A stretch of DNA of 64,000 nucleotides from the NCBI GenBank assembly GCA_022605425.2, contig JAKIMF020000005.1:530501-594500 (forward strand), written 5' to 3'. Position 1 is the stretch's first letter. Each line of letters begins with the position of its first letter. The notes under the pieces were generated by a model. The model searched no databases, had not been told where the DNA came from, and saw only the letters and a program-made list of their open reading frames with translations. The stretch is from Hamiltosporidium tvaerminnensis. Lineage: Eukaryota; Microsporidia; Dubosqiidae. Below, in pieces: positions 19,598 through 29,749 of the stretch. A program made the position numbers and the translations under genes.

Positions 19598-20728
19598 ATG
19601 AATTGTTCAAATTTAAAAATTATTCAATCATTTGAATTTCCAGAAGCATGTATAGCAATGAAAATGACAGAAGATAAAACACATATTATAACCTGTGGTT
19701 CATATAAACCACAGCTTCGAATATACGATTTAAATGAATTGAATTTGAAAGTAGAGAGACATATGGAGAGTGAAGGGAAAAAAATAGAAATTTTAGAAGA
19801 AGATTATGGAAAAATAGCTATCTTACGAAATGATAGGTATATAGAGTTTCATGCTAAGTATGGATTACATCATTTAGTAAGAATTCCTAAATTAGGAAAC
19901 GATTTATCTTTTAATAAAATTTCTGCTGAATTGCTTATTTGTGGAGACTCTTCGGATATTTATCGATTTAATTTAGAACAAGGAAGATTCCTCAAGTCTT
20001 TGATAAGTGAGTGTGACAATATAAATTCTATAAAAATCAATCCTGTTCATAATTTAATTTGTGGTGTTGGAAACAAAATCACATTCTTTGATCCGCGTAG
20101 TAGAAATTGTTTAAAAAATTTTGTATCCGAAAACGTAGAAGAATATTCTTCAATTTCTTTTAATAATAACGGTATAAATTTCTGTGTTGGAACAGAGGAT
20201 GGAAATATAATTGTTTACGATTTGAGAAGTAAAAAGGAACTTTTTATAAAAAAACACCAAAATGAAAATAAAATTAAAAAAATTTTATATTCCGATAAAA
20301 ATATTTACAGTTTGGATCAAAAAACTCTGAACGTTTGGAATTTAAATCAAGATTTGGTAAAAATAGAAACGGGTTTCGTACAAAATACATTTATAGTAGA
20401 TGATGGATTTGTATCTATTGGTGGAGATACACCAGAAATACATTGTTACTATTCATCCATACTCGGTAAATCTCCTACTTGGTGTACACAAATGGATACT
20501 CTAGATTTAAATTCTAAAAATATAAATTTAGATAATTTTGTAATCATCACCAAAAAAGAAATGCAAGATTATAATTTACAATCCTATTTAGAAAAAGGAA
20601 AAATATTTCAACATTTAAATCGTTACATGATTGATTCAAATCTTTACAATTCCTTAACTAATAAAAATACCAAAATTGAAACCAGAAAAACCAAAGAAAT
20701 TAAAAAAAATTATAAATTAATTAAATAA
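19598..20728 (+). CDS. ENP2: Enp2/NOL10-like nucleolar WD40 protein (SSU processome)
   Basis: Enp2 (NOL10) is a nucleolar WD40 protein of the small-subunit processome, needed for early 18S rRNA processing. The 376-aa product shows the family's N-terminal beta-propeller: IIQSFEFPEACIAMKMTED, SYKPQLRIYDLNELNLKVER, IEFHAKYGLHHLVRIPK and DIYRFNLEQGRFLKSL, all diagnostic of NOL10/Enp2 rather than of generic WD40 proteins. The propeller is followed by a short basic tail. Yeast Enp2 is about 700 aa, so the C-terminal half is largely lost, in keeping with microsporidian shortening. CCCC is immediately before the ATG. It converges with MCM3 across a ~145-bp spacer. Confidence 0.9.
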   Translation: MNCSNLKIIQSFEFPEACIAMKMTEDKTHIITCGSYKPQLRIYDLNELNLKVERHMESEGKKIEILEEDYGKIAILRNDRYIEFHAKYGLHHLVRIPKLGNDLSFNKISAELLICGDSSDIYRFNLEQGRFLKSLISECDNINSIKINPVHNLICGVGNKITFFDPRSRNCLKNFVSENVEEYSSISFNNNGINFCVGTEDGNIIVYDLRSKKELFIKKHQNENKIKKILYSDKNIYSLDQKTLNVWNLNQDLVKIETGFVQNTFIVDDGFVSIGGDTPEIHCYYSSILGKSPTWCTQMDTLDLNSKNINLDNFVIITKKEMQDYNLQSYLEKGKIFQHLNRYMIDSNLYNSLTNKNTKIETRKTKEIKKNYKLIK

Positions 20729-20873
20729 ATTAAAATATTTTTCATCTTTAAATAAATTAATTAAATAAATCAAAATATTTCTCATCTTTAGATAAATTAT
20801 AAATAATTTTATAAAATAATTGATTTTACTCACTCGAACTAATATTCCCACAATCTAAATTTCTGCCCTCAAA
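20729..20873. repeat. short tandem duplication between ENP2 and MCM3
   Basis: A ~37-bp unit 'taaattaattaaataaat..aaaatatttttcatcttta' occurs twice at about 20721-20795, just after the ENP2 stop, between convergent genes. Confidence 0.6.
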
Positions 20874-23066
20874 TCAAACAAAGAAAATATAACCTTCTTG
20901 TACAACGATAATTTCATCCTCTCTTTCCATTATCTTTAATATTTCCATTAGCTTACTGTCATCAATAAAAGGTTCACCCATACGAATTTTTAAATCACTC
21001 ACACTTATAAATGTACTTTTATCATTTAACCACATTTTATGTAGAAAATCAAAAACCCTTTGTTTTTCTATGTCCTTAAAATCCCTTAAACCATCACCTG
21101 GTTTTTCAACGTTACTTTTATCTCCAAAATCACCCTTTCGCTCTTCTAAATCATCTCTTTCATTTATTTCTTCTAAAATAATTTCTTCATTCACTAAATT
21201 TTTTCGAGTTTCAATTTTTCTTTTTTTACTTCCTTTAAATTTACTTTCCTCACTCATAATTTCTTCCATCATCTCAACAACACTAATAGAATCTTCTTCT
21301 TCAATTCTATAACACATTCTTAATTTAGAGTGCGCCGTTGCAAGTCTAACAAGTGTTTCTAAGAAACGAGGTGTCAAATCTGGTTTGGACTGTCTAGTAC
21401 TTACATAATAATTAGAAATATAATCACCTGCTTCCTTAGTCATAACAGGTCGTATTTCTTTTGCAGCTTTGAAATATTTTTTTAATTCTTTTTGAGAAAT
21501 ACAGTCATTACTGATATTATAATTACTCTTACTTTGGATTTTTCCGCTTCTATTGTTCAATACATGGTGTGCAATTTCTCTGTCTCTTTCATTTGTGTCT
21601 TTTACAACCATTACAATATCAAATCTGCTAATAATACTGTTCCCCATTCCTACATTTTCTCCAACTGACATTTTTTCAGAATAATATCCTAAAACAGGAT
21701 TTGCAGCTGCTATTACACTGCATCTCGCATTTAAAATACAATAAATACCGCCTTTGGCAACTGTAACACTCTGTTGTTCCATGACCTCGTGTATTCCTAC
21801 TCTATCACCCGCACTCATTTTATCAAACTCATCTACACAACACACACCCATGTCACTAAGAACCATGGCACCTGCTTCTATAACTGTATCTTCACCCATC
21901 TTTATACAACATGTAAGGCCTGCTACACTACATCCTTTTCCCGTAGTAAGAACAGATATTGGTGATACTGAGTTTACATATCTAAGAAATTGACTCTTTG
22001 CTGTCCCTGGATCTCCAACCAAAAGTAAATTTAAAGATCCTCGAATTTTACTTCCATTTTTCATTTTTATTTCGTTTCCACCGACCAATAAAAGTGAAAC
22101 GGCTTTTTTTATAGTTGAATGCCCATAGATAGAAGGTGCAATGGAGTTGTAAATATTTTGCAAAGGAATCGGAGAGACAATAGAGTAAGAATTAAAAATA
22201 TTTGTATTTGAGGTTTCAATCGTATTTTCAATATCATTTTCTTTAATCGAATTGAAATTTGTGGAATTTTCTTTATTTTCATTTCTAAGATTTTCTATTG
22301 AATTTTCTTTGAATTCTTCGTTTTCTTTTTCACAATTTTTATTGCCAAAACTTAATAATTTGATATTATTGACGAGAACAACGGTAGTAAAATAATTTGG
22401 TATTTCTTTACTACCTTGAGACATACATCGATATACACCATAAACCAAAACACGGTCTCCTGGTTTTACAGTATCTACCAAATCATCTGATAATATACAA
22501 ATAATATTTCTTGGTAGCTGAGAAGGTGGTGCATTTTCAGGCATTTCTTGTATTTTGATACTTTGATAGTCCATATACGAAGAAAGACCAAAATCAGAAA
22601 CAAGAGGTGTATTGTTATGATCTTTAATTGGATAATATATAGAAGTAGGCGGTAATAGACTTAGCATAGTAGAATCTCTATATTCCTTTTCATAAAAAAC
22701 AATGTCGTTGGTTGTATCTGTATGATGAACACTTAAAACTACTTTGGGCTGCACAGGCGTTATATGAGTAACAATGCCCTGAACACACACAATTTTTGAT
22801 AAAAATTGAGAACTTAATGTTCGGGGTGTTAGTATAGAAGAAGGTAAAGAACCCGTTGTACCAATATGCTTGATATTATATGAAGATAATATATTTTCTA
22901 CGTGTGGTATTAAAGTAAGAGGATTGTTGATTAAATAAGATGTAAATTCTTTCGAAAATGTTCTAAATGCATCCAAGTTTAATACTAAACGAGGACAAGG
23001 TTGTATTTTTAGATTTGTTATGTATGAAGTGAAGGATGAAAGAAATGAAGAAATATTATCTGACAT
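20874..23066 (-). CDS. MCM3: DNA replication licensing helicase subunit Mcm3
   Basis: Mcm3 is one of six subunits of the replicative MCM2-7 helicase ring. The 730-aa product has the MCM N-domain (LTPRTLSSQFLSKIVCVQGIVT at 79-100; QEMPENAPPSQLPRNI, the Mcm3-type form of this block, at 173-188), a poorly conserved Asn/Glu-rich linker at about 245-290, and the AAA+ core: Walker A GDPGTAKSQ at 351-359, Walker B VCCVDEFDKM near 408-417, sensor ANP, and arginine finger SRFD near 480. C-terminal winged-helix-like region at 660-730. A charged insertion at 605-655 precedes it. On the coding strand CCCC lies three bases before the ATG. The length is close to other short Mcm3 proteins. Confidence 0.92.
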   Translation of the reverse strand: MSDNISSFLSSFTSYITNLKIQPCPRLVLNLDAFRTFSKEFTSYLINNPLTLIPHVENILSSYNIKHIGTTGSLPSSILTPRTLSSQFLSKIVCVQGIVTHITPVQPKVVLSVHHTDTTNDIVFYEKEYRDSTMLSLLPPTSIYYPIKDHNNTPLVSDFGLSSYMDYQSIKIQEMPENAPPSQLPRNIICILSDDLVDTVKPGDRVLVYGVYRCMSQGSKEIPNYFTTVVLVNNIKLLSFGNKNCEKENEEFKENSIENLRNENKENSTNFNSIKENDIENTIETSNTNIFNSYSIVSPIPLQNIYNSIAPSIYGHSTIKKAVSLLLVGGNEIKMKNGSKIRGSLNLLLVGDPGTAKSQFLRYVNSVSPISVLTTGKGCSVAGLTCCIKMGEDTVIEAGAMVLSDMGVCCVDEFDKMSAGDRVGIHEVMEQQSVTVAKGGIYCILNARCSVIAAANPVLGYYSEKMSVGENVGMGNSIISRFDIVMVVKDTNERDREIAHHVLNNRSGKIQSKSNYNISNDCISQKELKKYFKAAKEIRPVMTKEAGDYISNYYVSTRQSKPDLTPRFLETLVRLATAHSKLRMCYRIEEEDSISVVEMMEEIMSEESKFKGSKKRKIETRKNLVNEEIILEEINERDDLEERKGDFGDKSNVEKPGDGLRDFKDIEKQRVFDFLHKMWLNDKSTFISVSDLKIRMGEPFIDDSKLMEILKIMEREDEIIVVQEGYIFFV

Positions 23067-23168
23067 TGAGGGGTTACTAAAATAGGGAATGAAAAACGAA
23101 ATTTTTTAAATAAAAAATAAAAGAACTGTAAAATATTATTTAAAAAACGGATTTTTTATTTAATAAAA

Positions 23169-24929
23169 TACTCCCTCTGTCCGGAAATATGGTATACATT
23201 TTAGCGATTTTTTTGTCCGGAAATATGGTATACATTTGCGAAAAAATAAAATAAATCAAAAAATGTACATGACAGGTTTATTTATTACCTTTATTTCGAA
23301 CATTTTAATAAATATTAATGCAAATATTAAATAAAATTTAAAAAAATATATATTAAAATTAATAAGTTCACTCGAAATTTGATTTGGCTTTAACGTATGA
23401 TTCTTTCGAACATACATATTTTTCTAGCAGTCGACCTTCGCGACGAAGTTTTCCTTTACTTATATGAGGTATTTTATAGCCATTTCCTCCATCTGCTAAC
23501 ATAATTGACTCCATACATGCTTGCAATGTTGTAAAAACGTTATCGAGAGTATTAGCTTCTAATTGATGAAATGCATCTTGAACACAATTTATTAATTCGT
23601 CAATTGTGTGTGGCGAAGCTTCATGTTGCAGCGATTGTATGGAGCTGAAAAAACCTAAATAAAGAACATTTAAATCGGGGCTATTTGCTGGTTGCGCCTT
23701 GAATTTAATATTCCAGTCATCAGCAGAACCAAGAGCGACAATATCTGCATCATTATCAGAAAAATGGGGTTTTGCATTGTCTTGTTGTACGTAAAGTATT
23801 TTCTTTTTGTCTGCTGGCGGAAATTTAGATTTAATTGCGGGAATTACATTATCAATGATCATGTTTTTGCAATGTACTGCTGCAACAGATTCCACATTTT
23901 TTGTTATCATTGTACCTTTAGCCCTATTCTTAGAATTTCTTCGAGCTGGTTCTTGATAAACAAATGGCCATATTCCAATTTTCCCATCAAAATAAAGCTT
24001 TCGATGTGCATCATAGCGTGGTCGAGCTACTGCAGCCATGAACATTATTTTCGTAATAAATCGCTTACTTTTGCAGTTTCTCTCCGGGTTTTCTTCGTTT
24101 AACATTAAGTAATAAGAGCGCTTAACTTTAATTAGATAAAACCACTTTTCATCAATGTGAACGTAGTCGTACAAATCATCAAAAAGCAAATCTCCATTAT
24201 TAGCAAGATTTACTTTAGACAAGCAAAATTTCAATCTGTCCATTTTATTTTTATCTGTTAAAGTTGGTTTAACTGTAGAAGATATTCTCGTGATATACTT
24301 TCCCGACTTGAATATATCAAACAAAGTTGATTTTTGAATATCAATCGCAAAGAAAAGACTGCGGGGCGTTCCTTGACGATTTAATGGCGTATTCTTTATT
24401 TGCGCTAATTTGTTCGAATATTCTTTAGGTTTTCTTCCGCACCTTTTTTTTCTTTTTTGAAGAAACATCGGCACATATCTTGCCTTTTCTGTATTGAGTT
24501 TGTGCTGCATGCCAAATTCTGCTAACGGTTAGCCGGGAAACTTGAAAGACAGAAGAAATTTCGTTGATGGCACCGTATTTTAACCTATTCTCCTTCATCT
24601 GCTGTAATAATTTTTCTAAAATACCTTGACGTTGTTCTTTAGTTAACTGTTTATATTTTGAATCTCTTTTTTCTGAATTTAACAAATTTTCTTCCACATT
24701 TTCCATATTCGTTTTGCAGCGGCACTATTTTTTTTTACCTTAAGAAACACTGATGTTTGAGCGGCAACTTTTTAACTAAGAATAATATTACAAAAGTCAA
24801 AAATTTTAGGTTATATTGTCATGAATATTTACTATGACAATGTCATGACGGTTGCCTATTTATTTTTTATATTCACGATAATCTACGGTTTTTTTGAAAT
24901 GTATACCATATTTCCGGACAGAGGGAGTA
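23169..24929. mobile_element. plant-type (Stowaway-like) mariner element with perfect 31-bp TIRs
   Basis: The element spans 23171-24927 (1757 bp) and is flanked by TA at 23169-23170 and 24928-24929. The terminal inverted repeats (23171-23201 and 24897-24927) are identical over 31 bp and begin ctccctctgtccggaaatat, the consensus start of Stowaway MITEs and their plant mariner parents. A second partial copy of the TIR (gtccggaaatatggtataca) lies 20 bp inside the left end, at 23215-23234, a duplication absent from the right end. It carries one disrupted minus-strand transposase gene. Confidence 0.92.
23368..24706 (-). pseudogene. mariner (DD39D-type) transposase, frameshifted and active-site mutated
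   Basis: Two overlapping frames, 24706-24425 (93 aa, N-terminal helix-turn-helix with VFQVSRLTVSRIW) and 24510-23368 (380-aa frame holding the catalytic domain), together cover a full plant-type mariner transposase. They join at an A-rich stretch (T8 at 24444-24451, T6 at 24453-24458 on the plus strand), so a one-base slip there separates them. The catalytic domain has HIDEKWF (first Asp) and VQQDNAKPH (second Asp). The third Asp, expected in the motif 'NSPDLNVLDLGFF' with 39 intervening residues, is Tyr here (VLYLGFF, codon at 23659-23661). The frameshift and the lost acidic residue argue for a dead copy, yet the TIRs are perfect. Confidence 0.88.
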
Positions 24930-25144
24930 TTTATTTAATGAAATAGTATTTTAAAGATGTGACGGTAATGATTGTTTTTGATATTTAAAGAAGGAATAAA
25001 AACTTTAAAATGTATTTAAAATGGCTTAAAAGAAAATTAAAGATTTATTTTAAACGAATTATTATTTAGAATTATAAATTAAGTTAGATTGATAGTAAAT
25101 CAAAAGAAATCAAAGTGATTTTAATTAAATTTAACGGTAAAAAT
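24930..25144. other. spacer between mariner and LINE remnant
   Basis: AT-rich; nothing recognised. Confidence 0.35.
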
Positions 25145-26840
25145 ATTTTTTAATTTATATTTTCTTATGCTTCTTTAACCTCTTCTTTAAATCTAATTCG
25201 AAACCCGAATCTTATTTGTGTTTATTGCAGGTTCCTAGATGCATTACGCAATCTAAATGGCTAGTAAATTATTATTTGTTTATACTGGATTATTACATTA
25301 TTTTTAACACTTGATTCTCATCGGAAAGTATTGATCTGTTCTATATTTCGGCTTCTTGAATAACATGCGGAGATGCTCTTTACAGACTCTCATTAATATA
25401 TGATTGGACCCAATTAATTTTCGTTGACCAAAGAAAATTGTTTCGATTGTCGTGTTTTTCAGCAATTACTGTTATAAATCTCTACCTTCATAGGTATTTG
25501 CAATTTTTTAAGATATATTCTGTTGGAGTTATCAGTTGCCTCCTAAATAATGGAATTCGAAATTATCTCAACAATATCCTTATCCATAAAACCATACAAA
25601 TTGATTAATAACTCCTTTTTCCGGTGTTTCCGATTCCGATTCTTTGAAGAGAATTCTAATAATTGATTTCATTAAAGTGTGATATATTTCAAGAAGTAGA
25701 ATAATATATTTGTAGTGAAAAAGTAAGGAATACTGTATAATTTTCTGATTTTCGATTCATTATAGTATCGGTGTACATATATTTTTAATCATGTTTATTT
25801 TTGAGAGTTTCGTGACTTAATGATCCAAATTGTAGTAAAGATTATATCGATAGCTAATTATTAAGAGCTATGTAGGTGTATAACACTCTATTTTTCTGGC
25901 CGATGCAGTATTATAGCGTTTTTCTCTTAATATCGAGCTTTACTTGCTCTACTGTTTTACATAATACTCGCAGCTTTTACATTTTCCTTCTGCTCCCCAA
26001 AATACTTTTATATCTAGATATTGCCAACCACTGTTTTATCGGAACGGTTTAGATTCGCTTGTCTAACTATCATTAAATGCTAACAACAAACATAGAATTA
26101 TTTTTTTGTATTATATAAATTTAAATGCAGTTTTCTTCAATCTATTTCCTTTATAATTAATCATTTGAGTCTTTTCGAACTCTTTTTGTATAGTTTCTTT
26201 ATGTAATATATATTTTATTGAAGGGAATCTGTTATGGGTTCAAGATGTGATTTATCAATATGCTTCCACCTTGAAGATTGCTCTTTTTAATTGATATATT
26301 TTTAGATTTTTTTATACAATTCAAAAATTATAGGTGCATATGTTCGCATCGCAACATATTGTAGCTAGAAATCTTTCAAGTTCTGTTCTAGGTAGGTACA
26401 AATGCTTTTTATATCTTTAGCGAAGACACATTTCGTTCTTAAATAACAACACATAGTGTATTTTGATCTAGAGAAGTAAGGCGGTATAATTGAGGCAATT
26501 ATATATGATAGTTTTTTAAAAATATTGCATGAAGTTATTCGTATGTCAAACTAGTTCCAAATGTCTTTATTCTGGGTGTTATATTGTTTTTTTCTCCTTA
26601 CAATAACCTACGTGTTATTTATTTCTGGTATCATTCATTATTTCTTAATTTTTATACGCATCGATACCTTCTAGAATAATGTTTTACTCGAGATGGCATA
26701 TAATTTGTTTTTACCTCTTTTTTTGATGTACAAGCTGGTTTTTCTTAAAAATTAAATAGTTGTCTAAGTCAAGATAATATCATATCCGTTCAAAAATATT
26801 TTTAAGTTTATATAGGTAATATAACCTTGCTTCGAATTAC
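25145..26840 (-). pseudogene. old decayed RLE-LINE copy (RT end to 3' UTR)
   Basis: The minus strand can be followed against the intact LINE from its C-terminal acidic codons (25145-25210), through the zinc-knuckle region (about 25950-26040, with recognisable 'tgctccccaaaatac'), the 'gttcgcatcgcaac' block (26343-26356), and the segment just after RT motif C (26640-26790). Substitutions, indels and stops are dense, so this is the oldest sizeable LINE copy here. Confidence 0.7.
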
Positions 26841-27260
26841 ATTTTGAATATAAAAGGTCAAAAAATAAAACATATAAAAAATTTTGTTATAAAGTGGATA
26901 TTAAATATTAAGATTGGTATAAGACAATATTTTGGACTTAGATGGTATTTTATAGAACGTATTTACAATTATGAATGCTTCTTCGCATATATTTTCACTT
27001 TCATTTATATAGTTGTGGAATAACTCAATGCAAAGCACTTCAAAGTGATTTATTTGTTTGAAATATGTAAGAAAACAATAATAGAGTGTTAATCCCAAAT
27101 ATAACTTTTCCTGATTTGTTTAATGACTTTGAAAATCTTACAAAATCAATAATAATGTGAAGAAGTTAGACATGAAACACTTAAAAACTTTAAATGTTCT
27201 AAAAAAAAATTCTCACTATCTTTTCATAAGATTTCATTTTATATTGTATTATATTAAATT
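26841..27260. other. gene-free stretch
   Basis: No gene or repeat recognised; a 65-codon minus-strand frame at 26901-27098 is unsupported. Confidence 0.35.
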
Positions 27261-27988
27261 GGTGGAGGGAGGATAATCTCATAAAAAACTTTCTGCTTGT
27301 CAATGAGTGTGTGAAACTGGTGTGAGAATTATTGTTTGGATTTTTGGTGGGATTACAACCACACTACATCTTCGGTTGTTCCATGGGAGTTGTTATGAGG
27401 AGGAGAGGTCTAAGAAATGGAGAAACTTTTTCTACAAATTTATTTGTAGTTTTTTATGTAACCAGATTGTAGACCGCAGCTGAACATGTAAGTAATTGCC
27501 ATGTAAAAGCATGGAAACCTAGTCTTGCTCACTCGGGTTAGAAGACTTAGCGCCTGGAAGATATAAAAATAAAAACCATTTAAAGCCGGGAGAGCTAAGT
27601 GTCAGTTATACCTGTTGGTATGACATTGCACTGTCTAGGTGGACCCCATGTAAATCTCTAAAATATATCTTAGCTAGAAGTTTATTGGGTTCAGAAAGTG
27701 TAGAGTAAGTGGGAATGCTGCATAGTCTTGGGGGTGCCCAGGGGGGCTTAGCCTTCGATCACACTCCATGCAACGGACATTAACGAACTCCGGGCAACTG
27801 ACTCGCCTATTAATTAGGTTCTACACACACCTGGCAGATGAAAGGCTTTGGGACGTAGGTATCGCAGGGGTTACCGATGGAGTTTTGGGGTAGCAGTCAT
27901 TTATGTTAAACCTAGAACTGCGTTAATGTCATAAAAACAAATATAACACTTGCCACTATTTTAAAAAGATGTGATATTTTAAATAAAT
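27261..27988 (+). mobile_element. Rep700 retroposon, well-preserved full copy
   Basis: About 728 bp in plus orientation, starting gtggagggaggataa and ending '...aaaagatgtgatattttaaataaa'. It aligns nearly end to end with the copy at 14010-14735, including the palindrome ctacaaatttatttgtag at 27432-27449. No convincing target-site duplication was found around it, unlike three other copies. Confidence 0.85.
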
Positions 27989-29118
27989 TTCATATCAAAA
28001 AGAAACCAGGAAAATACCGGTAGTAAAAAAAGTAAATTAAATAAAATAAGTGAAAATATCAACAAATTATAAAAAAAATATCGAAAACAAAGAAGTTTTT
28101 TTTCATAAGCAACGTAGCTATAGAATCGATCAATAGTTGAACAGGGACTTTAATATTTTTGCTTATATTTTTTTAGCTGGGGCCTGGCGTTCAGATATTT
28201 TTCACTGTAAAATTCGCATTTTTGGAAAATTTTCTGTGTATACAAAATCGAAAAAAAGAAAATTCAAGTTTACACAATATAAAATCAAGAAAAATATCAT
28301 AAGATTTTTTTCTTTCCAATTAGTGCTGAAAAAATGTTTTTTAATCAGAAATATTAAAACTGTGTACTTTATTGATGTATTTTACTAATTTCTTTTATTT
28401 TATAATTTTACATAAACTACTAATAATTAAAATTTGAACGAATAGACCGGAAATTTTTTAAAGTAGTATTTTTAGGCCAAAAAGTTTCTAGGATAAATCA
28501 AGAAAAAGGTATATATATTTAGGTAAATTTAATAATATAAGTTTATAAGAAGAAATTGGATTTTATTATTAATATTCTGAAAACTCCTTTAACTGGCATT
28601 TTATTTTGGTTATCTGTAAATTAAGTATTTTTAAAACCTTTCGAAAAATAATTATTGATGTGAAATAGGATAATTTTCATATGCGTATTATTGTTTTTTT
28701 GTATGTTTTAAATTTTATTTTATTAATTGAAAGAATTATAATGCGTAAAAACCAGTACATCATAGCCTCGCGATATTAAAAAACAATATTTAAACTTTAT
28801 TTGTACATGGTTTTTGATCTTTTAATTTTGAAATATGTATTTTTGATTGGATTGTAAGAATATATCAAAAAAACTCTAGTTATCACATATTCTTGGAAAT
28901 AATTATAAAATATTATTTATAGAGTCGAAATAAAACGAAGCTCAGGATAAAATTCATATAGAAAAGGGTTAAATCGCCAAGCTTATTGGCCAAAACCGGT
29001 TGGTAGCAGTAGTAGGTTCGATTAAAATAGACTCTGTTTAATTTTAACTAAACCAAGATTATGAAAACTATTCGAAAACATTTGAAAACATCCCAAAAAG
29101 AATATCATTCAATTATTA
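27989..29118. other. gene-free stretch
   Basis: A plus-strand 83-codon frame at 28137-28388 has no start motif and no family resemblance. Otherwise AT-rich sequence without recognised features. Confidence 0.35.
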
Positions 29119-29749
29119 TGCAAATTCGAAGATACACAGTAGACTTTATTTAAAAGTATCACATCTTTTTAAAATATTGGCCAGTGTTATATTTGTTTCA
29201 TGACATTAACGCAGTTCTAGGTTAAACATAAATGACTGCTACCCCAACACTCCATCGGTAACCCCTGCGATACCCGTCCAAAGCCTTTCATCTGCCAGGT
29301 GTGTAGAACCTAATTAATAGGCGAGGAAGTTGCCCGAGTTCGTTAATGTCCGTTGCATAGGTGATCAGGCAGAAGCGTTCACATGCATATTCCACTTACT
29401 GTACACTTTTGCACAAACTTTGTAGATATATTTCAAGATTTACATAGTCCACTGATATGTCATACCAGTTACCTGTACTTAGTTTCTGGTTTTAATATTT
29501 TGTTTTATTCCGTGTTTACGTGCAAGGCTGGTTTCATGCTTTTATGGCATATCTACATGTTCGCTGCGGTCTGATCTGTTAATAAAAACTAAAATAATTT
29601 TGTAAAAAGTCTCCATTCTTAGACCCCTCTTCATACAACTCCCATGGAACAACCAAAATCTGGTGGTTGTATTCCACCAAAATCCAAACAATGTCCTCAC
29701 ACCGTTCCATACATTGCCATTTATTGGTACCCATCTGCAAATTCGAAGA
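29119..29749 (-). mobile_element. Rep700 retroposon with 14-bp target-site duplication, deletion-riddled
   Basis: Element body 29133-29735 (603 bp, minus orientation) between perfect duplications tgcaaattcgaaga at 29119-29132 and 29736-29749. Compared with the full copies it has lost about 120 bp through many one- to few-base deletions, with few substitutions, mostly in its 5' half. Its 3' end reads '...gatacttttaaataaag' plus an extra tail of about 12 bp before the duplication. Confidence 0.85.

Noticed and set aside
21070-21993. Plus-strand open frames within 21.0-22.0 kb
   Set aside because: They are antisense shadows of MCM3, which is unambiguous on the minus strand.
27261-27988. Rep700 as an rRNA or tRNA gene fragment because of its G+C content
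   Set aside because: I could not match it to any conserved rRNA core segment and found no tRNA A/B boxes with pairing arms.
28137-28388. 83-codon plus-strand frame as a gene
   Set aside because: No start motif, no recognisable domain, and composition typical of AT-rich noise.
28970-29050. Possible tRNA (ggttcgatt B-box-like match)
   Set aside because: No acceptor-stem pairing or proper D and anticodon arms around the match.
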